A DNA stretch of 64,000 nt from Gnetum montanum (taxonomy: Eukaryota > Streptophyta > Gnetopsida > Gnetales > Gnetaceae): the NCBI GenBank assembly GCA_015680685.1, contig MNCI01020127.1, positions 781,347-845,346 of the forward strand, in the 5' to 3' direction. This document shows positions 36,061-48,121 of this stretch, in pieces. The stretch's first letter is position 1, and every line of letters begins with the position of its first letter. The notes beneath the pieces were generated by a model. It was given only the letters and a program-made list of their open reading frames with translations, was not told where the DNA came from and did not search any database. Both the position numbers and the translations under genes were made by a program.

Positions 36061-36549
36061 GATAAAATCAAAGCCAAAAGAATTTTTAAGATATGAAAAA
36101 TTAAAAATCAAAAGCAATAAATTTTCTAAATATTGAAATGAATATGCATGGATATCTATATGGGGGTTAAGAATTATGTTAGAGGACCATGTTACAGGGC
36201 TATCATTCTTTATGGCTTTAGAGCTTTATATGTTGATTGTCTTTGTTTTCTATTTTTTTTATTTTAATTTTAATTTTCTATGTTTGTAACTTTGTGATTG
36301 ATTTTTTTAAAGGAAAATACAAATCAAAAACTAAACAAAAAATGTGATAAAAATTTAATATGAAAAGAAGTAAATACAAAAATAAAGTGATAATATAATG
36401 CTAATTAAGAAGGCATGATTGAAAATAACAAAGCAAAATAATGAAATTAATGTTAAGAAGCTAAAATTAACTTCATATTAAGAAATATACACAAACATAA
36501 GAAAAATAAACAATAAATAAGGATAAAGTAGCAAAAGGGGAGAAAAGAT

Positions 36550-37353
36550 TTAGGACTATGATGCCTTAGCAATGGATTTCTTAGCATCAAACCTAGTAAG
36601 AATGTTTACACTCTTAATGGGTTCAACAATGTCTAATTCACAAAATCCTATATTCATAAATTCATAAGTGCTAGCTAACCAAGAAATGGTTGTATTTACT
36701 TCTTTATTTTCTTTTGTTGATGAAATTTGACCAATAAGAGTAGGTTAAAATCCTAAGCTAGAATTTTCCAATACATCTAATCATGAAGTAGCTAGGGCTT
36801 AAGGATCGACACACAAGACTATTTCTTTATCTTTACAAGGGAAGTGTATTTCTTGATGAAAGAGCAATGAAATAGTGTCATGGTATGCTAACCAAGGTCA
36901 TCCTAAGATAGCATTAATTCTAGATGAATCTTTAATGACAGCGAGTATAGCCTCAGACATGATCATACTCTTTATAGAAAAGGGTAATTTTATCATTCCT
37001 AGGATTTCTACTCTAGTGCTACTAAACAAAACTAAAGAAGAATTATAGTTAGATTATGTAACATATTTTTTGAGGTCAAGATGCTCAATAAATATCCATG
37101 AGATGACAATGGTTCCAGCTCCATTATCCAAGTGCACAAATGGTAGTGACACATTGTCTCTGATTCGTATGATGATGTAAATTTGAAGTTGGCACAAAAC
37201 ACCCATTGCAAGATGTGTTTTGATGTTCTTCCCCTTAAATCCCAAATATTCAGCCTTACAACATAGTGGATTGAGCACCAATGGGGTCACATGAACATGG
37301 GGCTCAATGTCTAAAGGAGCTATGATGGAGGTTAGTAGCTCCTTCAATGTCAA
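36550..37353 (-). pseudogene. Protease of element D
   Basis: FVHLDNGAGTIVISW near 37140-37095 (minus) is the active-site loop and aligns with VHVDDGAATNVVPY of element C. ILGWPWLAYHDTISLL near 36920-36870 matches the conserved I-L-G-R-P-W-L block, with Arg to Trp. HQEIHFPCKDKEIVL follows, again as in element C. Only a few stops occur, but flanking frames are broken. Confidence 0.75.
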
Positions 37354-37376
37354 ACGATGTTCCTTTGAAGTGGAAA

Positions 37377-40200
37377 TTAGGTCAAAAGGGAAAGGTTTGT
37401 CCCTTTTAACTTCATGGTAATAGTACTTAGGAGCATAACCCTACTCCCAAAAGTTGAATTTTTGGAAGTTGGTGCAAGGGAAATAGCATCAAATGTAATT
37501 GGTGGAGTTGAGATAACATTGGAAGTTTGGGGATTTGCATTGCATGCACCTTGGAATGAAACTTTCCTTCTGATTGGCTTGCTAGCCAATTCCTTCTCTT
37601 TCCCTTATTAGCCATCACTACCTTCTTTTGGGTCCTTGTGAGCATTCTAATGGGCGAAGTAGGGGTAGGAAGCAAGGGAGATTTTTATGACTTGGTTGGA
37701 GATGAAGGATGATATGGTGGGTACTTAGTGTAGGGTAGGATAGGAAGATAATGAATAGGGTGAGTGGGTGTGAGGAATTTGTTCCTTGGAGGAGAGGGAG
37801 GATAAGAGAAAGTAGGCCAAGATGACGTAAGAACTTCATCATAGTAAGAAGTCATATCAATGTCTAATGGAACCTTTCATATGTTCTGGGAGGAAGAAGT
37901 GTTGGCATCATTACAAGGGAGATTAATTATAAGAGGATTGTTAGGTATTGATGGAATACTATAAGAGGATGAGGGAGACTGGTAGTAGGAGAGATTCATT
38001 TGGATAGCTAAGGAAGCTTATGGATGACTTTCTTTAAGTTACAAGTGAAAGGTTCAAATTCTCCTTAAGTGGGAATTCAAAGGATCCTAATAAATTTACA
38101 AGTTTTGTTATTGGGTTACACTGGAGTATTAACCATGATTGTTACTTTTTCTACCAATGGTTGAACACCATCTTTAAGGGCATTATAATCATCCGTATCA
38201 TGACCTGGCACCTCAAGATAGTAGATAAATGTATTGGAATTTTATCACTTAGGAACAAGTGACTCTCCTTCTACATGTTGGGAAGGATTAATGGCCAAGA
38301 TTTCAAGCCTTCTGAATTGGACTCTTAGTTATTCTAAAACTTGATTAGGTGTTAGATATTCATCCTTTAGCAATGTATTATATAGTTGCATGTATGTCAT
38401 TGAAAATTTATGGTACTTGGATTGGTCTTTTTGTAGCTTCCTTGATTACCCATCATTATTGAATGTGCTTTGTTTACCACCTTTAGGCTTTAAATTGGAA
38501 CTTATGTTCATGTCCCACTCATCACTTTCAGTGCTTGATGATAAACTTGCTATAGTTTGGTTCACTGAAGCCATTATCTAATCAGTATTTTGGGTAGACT
38601 TATCTCTACATGCTACTTTATTTACACTATTTTTGAAGTTGATCCACTCTAGATTATTATATTAAATGACTACCTCCTCAATGTGTTTAGCATAGGTGAT
38701 TGTGTCATGGAGGCTAAGTGGTCTAGGGTAGAATAGCTTACCTCTGATGTAGTCATTAATAGCTCCCTCAAAAATGTTTAGAAGTTAATCATCAAGAAGC
38801 TAATGTGAAAGCTCCATGGTGACTAATGTCCACCTAGAGATAAATTTATAAATGGACTTGTTATGGGCCTATTTAATTATTAGGGGCTTTTGCAAAGTAC
38901 CACCCTTAGTGATATTATACTTGAACCTCTCCATAAAGGTGGTGAAGAGTTTCTCTAAGGAGATGATAGATCCATGGGAAGCATTATGCATCATTTAAGT
39001 TCATTTCAAGTTAAGGAGTTTGAAAAGCTTCTAAGGATGGTGTGAGGATAATTGGCTAGTAGCATGCATTCATTACAAAAGGTAATGACATGATTCATAG
39101 GATTAGATTCTCTATTATACTTAGTAAAATTTATTAGTGAAATTCTTTTGGAAACTTAAGTAGGGGAAATCAAAGGACAGATGGGATAAATGAGAAGATT
39201 GGCAATGAAGATTGCAACACTATCCCCATGTATTGTTGTGGCTATTCACATTTTCTATTCATTCACCTAAAGCCTATACGTGAGGTCATGTAACAAGACC
39301 ATTATTTTAGGTGCAACACCAGAAATTGATGGAATAGTATGATTATCCAAAATGGGATTGTGAGAGTGTAAAAATAGTTATGGTAGTATAGTGGCTAGCA
39401 TAGGAATTTGAGATGCATTATACTAGGGTACATGTTGCACAAGTGGAAGAAATAACAGTGACACTTTTGCTTATTTAATTTGTGGCATATGTGATACTGG
39501 TTGGAAAGGGTTAAGTGCTAGATTAACATTTTGTGGCAATGCTGGGAGAGCATGATTGATTATATCAAGGTTAGGGAATGAACTATAGATACAAATTACG
39601 TTAACTACAAATGGCACTACAATAGTGGAAGTAGGAGCAATGGGAGTAACAGTTTGTAAAACATGCATGGAAAATGGATTGTTAGAGTTTCTAAGACTAA
39701 TGTGTTGTAAATCGTGGTTGGATATGTGGGTAGTGTATTAATAAGAAAGGTTAATAGGTAATGAAGTATGAGCATTTGCATCATCTTCACCATCAGAGAT
39801 ACTGACACCACCACTTTCATTGTGTTGATCATGGAGTTACAAATTCTAGTTGCAAAAATTAATGTTAGGATTTCTAATGAGATGTTTCCCAATGCCACTT
39901 TTCATGGTTTGTATTTCATCCCTAGTAATCAAATACTCTACTAGCGTGGCTTGCTTAGATTGGATGAGCTCAATGGGTCAATTTGGGTTAGGTAATTGGC
40001 TACCTCATATTCAAACATCCTTCTTATCTCATTCTCAAGTACTGCAATTCTTATCTCCCTTTTTGTGTATGAAACTTTGTAGTCATGTTGATCATGGGTG
40101 CCATAAGTACCTGAGCTTTCCACATTTCCATCAACTTACAGACCTAAGAGCCTTGGGAGGAGTCAAATCAAACTCTAGAAAAGAAATAAAGATCAAATGT
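37377..40200 (-). pseudogene. gag region of element D, decayed
   Basis: The position between PBS and protease, and short open minus pieces (37589-37377, 39668-39471, 39898-39617, 40123-39941), indicate the former gag. No single piece shows the gag core clearly, so the assignment rests mainly on gene order and on element C. Confidence 0.5.
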
Positions 40201-40315
40201 AAATTTGAATAGAAAATAAAACTAAGTAAAAATGTTAGGAGTCAGAAAAATTCTAAGTGCTAGAAAGAACCTATAGGATGTTAGTCAATAAGTACAAAAC
40301 ACTAGAAATCCTATT

Positions 40316-40335
40316 GGTCCTATTTCTAGCACTAA
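40316..40335 (-). promoter_or_regulatory. Primer-binding site of element D
   Basis: The minus strand reads TTAGTGCTAGAAATAGGACC, three bases from the LTR end. It aligns with TTGGCGCTAGAAGGAGGGCC, the PBS of element C. I do not assign the tRNA. Confidence 0.65.
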
Positions 40336-40338
40336 AAA

Positions 40339-41241
40339 TATTCTTGCAGAAATGTTCTTTAAAATTCTACAAGGACATCTCCACAAACAAAGTGTTGAGA
40401 TACTTAATGCATGACCATCAATGGTCTTTAGATCAATGTAATCCTTGATAAATCAATGATTATGAAATGAAGGGGTACAAAGCCTCCAACGAAATACAAA
40501 CTTAGCCTACTGCACACATTCTATGAATGGTAGGCAAATGATTAAAGACATGTAAAATCACTAAAAATATAACTAAGTATAAATTATTGATATATAAACT
40601 AATTATAGAAGAAGATATGAATGATGAAATAAAAGTAAAGTGTAAAATATAAATAACAATGGCTAAGTGTAGAACACTGAAAATTTCACTAAGTATAGAA
40701 TGAAACATGAGAGATGGAATAAAAACTAAGTATATAACTTGTATAAAAGGACATAAATATTAAAATATTAATATTATTTTGTATAGAGAAGGACATCAAA
40801 TTCCTCCTTGAACATTATGTTTTTCTTATGTTATAAAAAATCACCTAAGTGTAAAATGCTAAAAACTTGACAAAGTATAGAAAGGTTGAAAATTTGACTA
40901 AGTAAAGAATGTGATGTAGGAGATAGAAAAAGTTCTAAGTATAAAATTTGACATGAGACAAATTTTGATGTCAACCAAGTGTTGACATGAACCAAGTTTT
41001 GATGTGAGACAAGTTTTGACATGGGACAAGTTTTGATGTGAGCTAAGTTTTGACGTGAGAGAATGAATAACCATGGAATATTGAAAATAGGCTAAGTGTG
41101 AAATGTTAAAAACTCTGTAATTTTGATGTGATAAGAAAATAACATAATGAATGAAAGAGAAAAAATTAACCAAGTGTAGAATGTATGTAAGAGTAAAACA
41201 AAGATATTGTATCAATGTAGGGAAAGATCCCAAATGCAAAT
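40339..41241 (-). repeat. 5' LTR of element D, left portion
   Basis: It aligns with 28540-29530 of the 3' LTR and is interrupted at 41241 by element C. The remaining part continues at 58004. Removing element C and one copy of the 5-bp duplication restores alignment with the uninterrupted LTR around 29530-29545. Confidence 0.85.
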
Positions 41242-42518
41242 TGTACCGCCCGAAATCGTCGGTCCCTGGCTGGAAAGAAAAACAGAGACCGTAGGATCAC
41301 GGGACGAGCACAGACGACCCTACCTTCGCCTGAGGGCGAGCTAGAATGCATGAAGGTAGGGCACCTTGGGTGGTCTGCACGCGGATCAGACAAGGATTTC
41401 CCCAAGCGCCACCGAAGTGTTATACGCTGGGTTATGCGTAAACTGTGTAACGGGTGTAAAACGGGCGGACAGTGACAACAGGGCGTAAACAAAGTGTAAA
41501 CAGCGTAACAGCGTAAACGAGGCGTATATAGCGTAAATAGTGTGAACGGGGCGTAGACAGCGTAAAGCGTAAATAGGGCGTGTACAGCGTAAACAGTGTA
41601 AACAGGGCGTAGATAGCGTAAACAGAGCGTAAAGCGTAAACAGGGTTTAAACAGGGCGTAAAGCGTAAACAGCGCAAACAGAGCGTAGACAGCGTAAAGC
41701 GTAAAAGGGGTTAGACAGCGTAAAGTATAAGTGCAACGTAAACAGTGTAAACAAGTTTAAACAGCGTAAACAATGTGAGCGTAAACAGAATGTAAACTGT
41801 AACAATGACGCTGTAAGAACACAGTTTTCGAGGTACCGGTCTTAACGCAGTTGTGCGTGTACACAAGGCGGATGTGGGTGCAGGGAGGCGGCTGGTTCGC
41901 ACGGTAGGCGGAGCGTAGAGACTGTGCTCAGCGTACAGGACTTCCAGCATGTGAGGGTTTCAAGCTCTGGTTTTACAGCGTAATTGCTCTGGGTCTCCTC
42001 TGGTAAATTTTTGCCAACCTTGAAAACGCGGAAAACTAGGCTTTTATAGGGGAAGGGTTAGCGGGAAAATCGGGTTGGGAGACACGTCGCGTGTTGACCG
42101 GGCGTGTACATTTTAGAAATATGGTATACCCTGGGCGTATACGCTACATCAGGCCGGCGTATACGCTGGGTGTATACACCGGACTTGCTGGGCGTGTGAA
42201 CTTGGGTGGACGCTAGGCGTATACGCGGATGGATGCTGGCGTATACGCTGATGGATGCTGGCCGCCGACTTGCTTCAATTCTTGCTCCTGTTGCACCTGC
42301 TGAGCGTACATGTGAGGCGTGTATGCTGGGCGTCTGGCGTATACGCTGGGCGTCTACGCTGGGCATAGACGCTAGCACAACACTTGGTAAAAATCGAGTG
42401 TTTCAATCCTCAAAATTGCCATGTGTGACTCCAAATGTAGCCGACGTCGTCTGAGGATCACAGGGATCTGCTTCTTGTTGGACAAGTGCCAAACTCGAAA
42501 TTTTTTTGTGGTGTTTCA
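41242..42518 (-). repeat. 3' LTR of element C
   Basis: Read on +, it begins TGTACCGCCCGAAATCGTCGG and ends GTGGTGTTTCA. The minus-strand TATA box (TATAAAAG) is at 42048-42041. Upstream of it, in U3, perfect GCGTATACGC lies at 42135, 42157, 42217, 42239 and 42337. R/U5 (about 41400-41800) is packed with gcgtaaacag-type short repeats. ORFs translated from those repeats are spurious. Confidence 0.92.
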
Positions 42519-43971
42519 TTGGCCCCTCTTTGTTGACGCTTGGAGGAATCGACCCGAGAAGCGTCGACAAAGAAGCATAAAACACCACAAGCAACTTGAT
42601 AAAAGGTTTGTCCCTTGACACTTGACTAGACGTCATCGTACCGTGTTTGGTAGTGTATGGGATGGAAAAAGGGGAGATTGGTAGCTGGAAGGAGAGAAGG
42701 AATAGTGGGGATTGGTGACTGCCCCAAGGGCTTATGTTGGGGAAATGGAATGCTCAGGTGTGCGGCATGCCGGTCCTCGTCGATAGCTAATGTTTGGCAA
42801 ACTCAGAATTCAGGCATGCGATGTGCGTCCTTTGGCGGAACAGTGCTCTTGGGTAGTGTTCAAGAGAGCTTGTTGTCAAGGCCAAAGCCACGGGGTGATG
42901 TTTTGCATTCTTTGGAGGAACAGCACCCTTCTTTGGGGAAACTGTAAGCGACGTGCCAAAGCCATGCAACAGGATGTTTCTTGATTACTTTTGACATGAG
43001 TACCTATTTTCAGGGCCGATGCCTTCCCGCCTGGCGCTTGTATGGGAAGTGCCAAGGGTCCCTTTTTTTTTTAAACTAATTGTTCTTGTACTCATGTGCG
43101 AATATTGTGTTTTGTGCGTTGCGACTGCTGTAATGTTTTACAGTGTGCAATAGTTTGGTGAACGGATGGGGAGTTTTCGGGGCATGGGAATGTATGGGTT
43201 AACGGTTTGATTCAATCTTGCCAGGTGGATTAATGGACATTGCTTCATCTTGCTGCCTACGATGAAATGCACTCTCGTACGAGCACCTCTGAGCGTCATC
43301 CTGCAAACATAACTCCAAGGAGACAAGAAAACCATGAGTGAATAAATGAGCTTAGACTTAAACAGCTGTAGGTGAACAAAGATATTGGGGGCGATTCTGA
43401 GCACTGAGTGCGGATGTCGACGATGTTGATGAGAGTATGTGCTGATGAGGGATGCAATGATTCTGATGAATGAATATGGCTGTGGAGTGAAGGGTCGGAG
43501 ATGAACGTGCCAGTTTACAGTCTTGATGGACTATCATGGGTTAGTTTTGTGTTGTAACCCGTTGGACATTGCCCGTTTAGCGTCGTGGCGGATGGTACGT
43601 TGCCAGTTTCGAGTCTTAGCAGACCATGCAAGGACAAGCTAGTTTATAGTCTTAGCGGACTCTGATGGTTCTGGCGGTGACATTTTACTGTCATGCCAGA
43701 AGGATGCTAGTTTATTGTCATTGCGGACACTGTGAGATATCAGTTTATTGTCATAATACCAGGACAATGGTGGTGTCAGTTTTAAGTCGTAACCCAAGAC
43801 TGTTCTGTGGTATCAGTTTATAGTCATAATCCAGGACTTATCTGTGGTATCAGTTTATAGTCGTGATTCCAGGACTTGCTGTGGTATTAGTTTATAGTCA
43901 TGATTCCAGGACTTGCTGTGGTATCAGTTTATAGTCATGATTCCAGGACTGAAACGTACCTGAGCTCAAAT
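42519..43971 (-). other. 3' non-coding region of element C with tandem motif cluster
   Basis: The polypurine tract is at 42519-42533. A cluster of about ten degenerate AGTTTA-N2-GTC-N-GGAC motifs fills 43505-43952, including 37-bp tandem units (core cagtttatagtcatgattcc). I see no coding similarity. Small plus ORFs near 42657-42984 look incidental. Confidence 0.65.
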
Positions 43972-44742
43972 TTATGTATAAAATGGTTTCAGGAACAAGT
44001 GATTGGTTGGAATTGCAAATTCTTTTCCGTCCATGTCAACTAGCTTGAATGCTCCATTGTCGAATGCTTTGGTGACCAGGTAAGGTCCTTCCCAGTTGAC
44101 TGAGAACTTATCTGGGTGTTCTCGAACAGCCTTAAGCACGAGGTCTCCTTCTTTGATGGGGTGCTTACGAGCATCATGCCGATGTCGTTGCCGCTGTTGT
44201 TTTTGATACCATTCGATCTGATCAAGTGCACGTACGCGTTCCTCCTCCACCAAGTCTAGGTCAATGATGCGTAAATCATTATTTTGCCCATCGTCGAGAA
44301 GTCCGGAAAGCATAATCCTTAGAGATGGTACCTGTAATTCCAAAGGTAAAACAGCTTCTGAACCGTAAACAAGACTGTATGGAGTTTTACCTGTCGAAGT
44401 CCGATGTGTAGTACGGTATGCCCACAATGCATACATCAGTTGTTCGTGCCATCTTCGTTTACTTTGGGCAAGCATCTTTTTGAGTATTGTAATGATTATC
44501 TTATTTGTTGCTTCCGCCTGCCCATTGCTCTGAGGATAGTAAGGGGATGAAAACGAATGTTTGATCCCTAGACTATCGCAAAACGTTTTGGTCTCGGCAC
44601 TGCTAAATTGTGGCCCATTGTCAGTGATGATTGTCATGGGAATGCCAAAATAGGTCACAATGTTTTCGAGGATGAAGTGGCACACGTGTTTAGAAGTAGT
44701 TTTTCGAAGGAGCGCAGCTTCTACCCATTTCGTGAAATATTC
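43972..44742 (-). pseudogene. Integrase of element C, 5' part lost in an assembly gap
   Basis: An open minus frame shows EYFTKWVEA, then IVTYFGIPMTIITDNGPQF (second catalytic Asp intact), then YYPQSNGQAEATNK (catalytic Glu intact), LMYALWAYRTTHRTSTGKTP, and a C-terminal WEGPYLVTKAF motif of the GPY/F type. The frame ends near the integrase C-terminus. The zinc-binding N-terminus and the first catalytic Asp fall in the 425-N gap at 44743-45167. The visible part shows no stop codon, which makes it the best preserved gene of the window. It is called a pseudogene only because the rest of pol is broken. Confidence 0.88.
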
Positions 44743-45167
44743 NNNNNNNNNNNNNNNNNNNNNNNNNNNNNNNNNNNNNNNNNNNNNNNNNNNNNNNNNN
44801 NNNNNNNNNNNNNNNNNNNNNNNNNNNNNNNNNNNNNNNNNNNNNNNNNNNNNNNNNNNNNNNNNNNNNNNNNNNNNNNNNNNNNNNNNNNNNNNNNNNN
44901 NNNNNNNNNNNNNNNNNNNNNNNNNNNNNNNNNNNNNNNNNNNNNNNNNNNNNNNNNNNNNNNNNNNNNNNNNNNNNNNNNNNNNNNNNNNNNNNNNNNN
45001 NNNNNNNNNNNNNNNNNNNNNNNNNNNNNNNNNNNNNNNNNNNNNNNNNNNNNNNNNNNNNNNNNNNNNNNNNNNNNNNNNNNNNNNNNNNNNNNNNNNN
45101 NNNNNNNNNNNNNNNNNNNNNNNNNNNNNNNNNNNNNNNNNNNNNNNNNNNNNNNNNNNNNNNNNNN
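44743..45167. other. Assembly gap of 425 N
   Basis: Only Ns. By homology it should hold the end of the archaeal-type RNase H and the N-terminal half of integrase. Confidence 0.95.
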
Positions 45168-45592
45168 GAGACGTGTTGGACATCAACGCTTTCGAATCGT
45201 TTAAGTAGGTGTTTAGCCAAATCACAGTATGGTTGTAAGTGTGGTGCTTTACATGTATAGACGTCTGTGACTTGTTTTACGACTAGTTGTGAGTCCCCTC
45301 TGACTACAAGTCGTGTAATGTCGGAAGCTAGTGCAGCCGCGAGACCTCTAAGGAGGCCTTCATACTCTGCTATGTTATTAGTACAATGAAAATTGAAGCG
45401 ATAAGCAAAAGATTTAATTTCCCCAGAGGGGTATGTGATTACAGCGGCAGCACTTCCTCCTCGAGAGGTGGATGCTCCATCGAAGTTTAGAATAGCATCG
45501 TAGTTATCTGGCACCGTATCTATTGCATTTACATTTTCGTCTGGGAATTCAGGTTCTATTGTACCTAGATCCTGTGTTGACGATGTAGTCAT
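45168..45592 (-). pseudogene. Archaeal-type RNase H of element C
   Basis: The minus frame from 45592 shows LNFDGASTSRGGSAAAVI (first catalytic Asp block), NNIAEYEGLLRGL (catalytic Glu) and VVRGDSQLVVKQV (catalytic Asp), then DVYTCKAPHLQPYCDLAKH. These are the conserved blocks of the archaeal-type RNase H that Tat-lineage elements carry in addition to their own RNase H. The last catalytic residue lies in the gap. No stop is seen within the visible part. Confidence 0.85.
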
Positions 45593-45769
45593 TTGATTTG
45601 CTATGGTTTGGCCTTTGACTGACGATTGTGCTACGTAGCGTAGGTCGAACTCAGCTATGATGGCCTTCCAACGCGCTATCCTGCTTGATTCGTAGATATT
45701 TCCAGTTATAGCTCTAAGTACATTGTCTTTGCAAATTATGTTAGCTTGGTTTTGGAAAGGATAATGTCG

Positions 45770-46094
45770 TCATTTCTTTAAAGAGAAAACTAAGGCTAAA
45801 CATGACTTCTCTATGTCGTTGTATCTTTTTTCGTGGGCAACTAATGCATGGCTCAAGTAGTATACAGGGACTTCAGTTCCGTCATCTTGTTTCTGGCAAA
45901 GCATAGACGCGATTGATGATTCTGATGTGGCTAGGTAGATGTAAAAACGGCTTGTCGTTTTTGGGTGGGTACACCATGGGTAGTCGCGCGAGTGCCATCT
46001 TAATGTTGTCAAATGCTTCTTGGCATTGCGAGCTCCATTCAAAATGGACATTTTTACGCAGTAGGTGGTTCAAAGGTGTTAGTTTTTCCGTCAA
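45770..46094 (-). pseudogene. First (Ty3-type) RNase H of element C
   Basis: Overlapping minus frames carry HFEWSSQCQEAFDNIK (the connection between RT thumb and RNase H), then LHLPSH, EVPVYYLSHALVAHEKRYNDIEK and CLALVFSLKK. These follow the usual Ty3/gypsy RNase H order. A frameshift near 45900-46050 divides the domain. Confidence 0.8.
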
Positions 46095-47155
46095 TTTTTC
46101 TATGAACCTCCTGATGAACTGTAATCGACCTTGTAGCCCTCAAAGTTCGGTTAGGTTGCTAGGTGATTTCAGGTTTGAAATGGCCTTAACCTTATCGGGG
46201 TCTACTCGTATCCCTGCTTCTAAGGTTACAAATCCAAGCAGTTTACCTGTCTTGACGCTGAAGATGCATTTCTTTGGGTTAAGCCTTAGTTCGTACTTTA
46301 GACAACGTTTTAACACTAAGTCAAGATCCTGCACATGTTGTTCTGACATTTTTTATTTAACCACTATGTCATCCACGTAATCATTGAGCGAATGTAGGAT
46401 GTAATCACTGAAGATGTATGTCATCGCCCTTTGATATGTGGCCCCGGCGTTCTTGAGACCGAAATGCATCATCGTGTAACAAAAGGTTCCCCAAGGCGTC
46501 ATAAAAGTGGTTCGGAGCTGGTGTTCTGGATTAATACGTATCTAGTTATACCCCGAGAACCCATCCATAAAAGATAATAGGGCATGCCTAGCGGTTGAGT
46601 CAATTAGTTGATCAATGCTAGGTAAGGGGAAGTCATCTTTTATGGTTGCTATGTTGAGGTCGCGGAAGTCAATGCATAGGCNTGAACTACTAATGCCACC
46701 TCAGGCTTGACCTTTCGTGCTTTCTGTTTCACTGGCCTTAGTCTTGGATCAAGGATAATGTTGTGCTGGATGATACGAAGATCTAGTCCGAGCATGTCTA
46801 TATAGGACCAAGCAAACGCTTTCATATTGTCCCTAAGCACGTTTTCGATATTTCTAGCTAGACACGGTTCTAGTAATGCGCTTAATTTTAGAATTTTAAT
46901 TTCCCCATCCGGCATGGTGATGGGAGTTTCGGTTAGAGGATCTTCGGTAATATTTTCGGCTTCTATGTCGAGGGATTTTGTCATACCCTCATAGTCGTTA
47001 ACCGTTTGCTGTGTTGAAGCTATTATTGCATTGTTTGTTGATGAGCTCGCATGGATAAGATTCATGTCGATATTCCTTTCAACCTCGCCGTATGGTCCAT
47101 CGATAACCAATGGCTTAGTTAAGCGCTTGCAATCCATTAGGCTAGTTCCTGTCAA
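46095..47155 (-). pseudogene. Reverse transcriptase of element C
   Basis: The minus frame from 47155 begins the RT-side polyprotein, with MDCKRLTKPLVIDGPYG and later FAWSYIDMLGLD and PVKQKARKVKPEVALVV. A single N at 46682 then joins directly to CIDFRDLNIATIKDDFPLP, so about 50 codons of the RT fingers are missing there. FMDGFSGYN, TPWGTFCYTMMHFGLKNAG and the catalytic YVDD (about 46379-46368) follow. LRLNPKKCIFSVKTGKLLGF lies in the thumb at about 46290-46230. The active site is intact, but stop codons and the deletion at the N break the gene. Confidence 0.87.
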
Positions 47156-47175
47156 TAAATAGAGAGCCTAGTAAG
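47149..47175 (-). promoter_or_regulatory. Predicted 3' splice site before RT in element C
   Basis: The minus strand reads ctctctatttattgacag followed by GAACTAGCCTAATGG, immediately upstream of the first conserved RT-side residues. The equivalent site in element D (35223-35245) has the same structure. It would remove the intron that contains the antisense gene. The donor was not settled. A GTAAGC at 52536 (minus) has a good consensus but the wrong phase. Confidence 0.6.
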
Positions 47176-47225
47176 ATAGCGATGGTCGTTTTATGTCTTT
47201 TGGCTATTTTTAGTGTATATGTATG

Positions 47226-47310
47226 ACATTGTATTAACGTGACAGTGAAACGGTAGTTTAATGCCTTACCGGGCAACGAACGGCAGTTTAATGCCGAAAT
47301 TTTCTGTTTT
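47226..47310. repeat. Two AGTTTA-type motifs upstream of the antisense promoter
   Basis: cggtagtttaatgcc and cggcagtttaatgcc occur in tandem. They match the motif clusters at 43505-43952 and 51979-52265. Confidence 0.5.
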
Positions 47311-47446
47311 ATTTAGTTTATGTATGTAATTTTTATATATTTTTCAAAAAATTAAGGCAAATCTGAAAAAACGTGAAAAACGAGGCAAAAAGCAAGAAAA
47401 ACGGAGGGCGGTGGCGGTGTCAGCGTCAGCATCGGCGTCGGCGGGC

Positions 47447-47455
47447 TATAAAAAG
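47447..47455 (+). promoter_or_regulatory. TATA box of the antisense gene
   Basis: TATAAAAAG lies in a G+C-rich context. It is about 130 bp upstream of the proposed start codon at 47582 and faces away from the RT gene. Confidence 0.6.
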
Positions 47456-47712
47456 GGGAAAAGGGGCTTCATTTATCATTTGAAATCCGAGCGTGAGCGT
47501 AAACTACGGCCGAACCCCAGCGTAGACGCCGAGCCAAACCCCAACGTAGATGCCAAGCCAAACCCCAGCGTAGACGTCGAGATGGGCAGAGGCAAGGAGA
47601 TAGACGACCGAGGAAGAAAAGGGGCAGAGCTGACTTTCGCGGAGGAGAGCGAGGCGATGCTGCAGGGCCTACCCTGCCCGAGTCTTCCCGCGTGGCCTGG
47701 ATCTTCCAGCAA

Positions 47713-48121
47713 GTAGGCTCTTGACCCTATTTTTTGTTTATTTTTCGTCTGTTTTTGTAGCGTAGACTGTTTTGTCTCTACGCCCAGCATATACACCAAG
47801 CATAACTGTTTTGTCTCTACGCCCAGTGTATACGCCAAGCGTAACTGTTTTGTCTCTACGCCCAGCATATACGCCGAGCATAACTGTTTTGTCTCTACTC
47901 CTAGTGTATACGCCAAGCGTAACTGTTTTGTCTCTACGCCCAGCGTATACGCCGAGCGTCACTGTTTCTCTACGCCTAGCGTATACGCCGAGTGTAACTG
48001 TTTCTCTACGCCCAGCGTATATGCCGAGCGTAACAGTTAGAAAAATTTTCCGCGAATGTCCATTTTTCAAAGTGAAGTTTCCAATATGATTAACCTTTGG
48101 GGTTGTTTTAATGGTTTGTAG
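47713..48121 (+). repeat. Intron 1 of the antisense gene, filled by a 39-bp minisatellite
   Basis: About seven 39-bp units at 47757-48035 have the core taactgttttgtctctacg followed by a GTATACGCC block. The unit is a multiple of three, so both strands give long false ORFs. It contains decayed GCGTATACGC palindromes like those of the LTR. Intron borders are GTAGGC and TTTGTAG. Confidence 0.8.

Noticed and set aside
41400-41950. Long minus-strand ORFs with Tyr/Ala/Phe/Leu-rich repeats, also at 56829-57311
   Set aside because: They are translations of the gcgtaaacag-type short repeats in the LTRs of element C, with no domain and no conservation beyond the DNA repeat.
42657-42984. Plus-strand ORFs in the 3' non-coding region of element C
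   Set aside because: Short overlapping frames with no similarity to each other or to a family, containing an internal repeat; no promoter or splice signal fits.
44608-45208. ORFs running through the N gap
   Set aside because: The open frame is an artefact of unknown bases; the real genes are on the minus strand.
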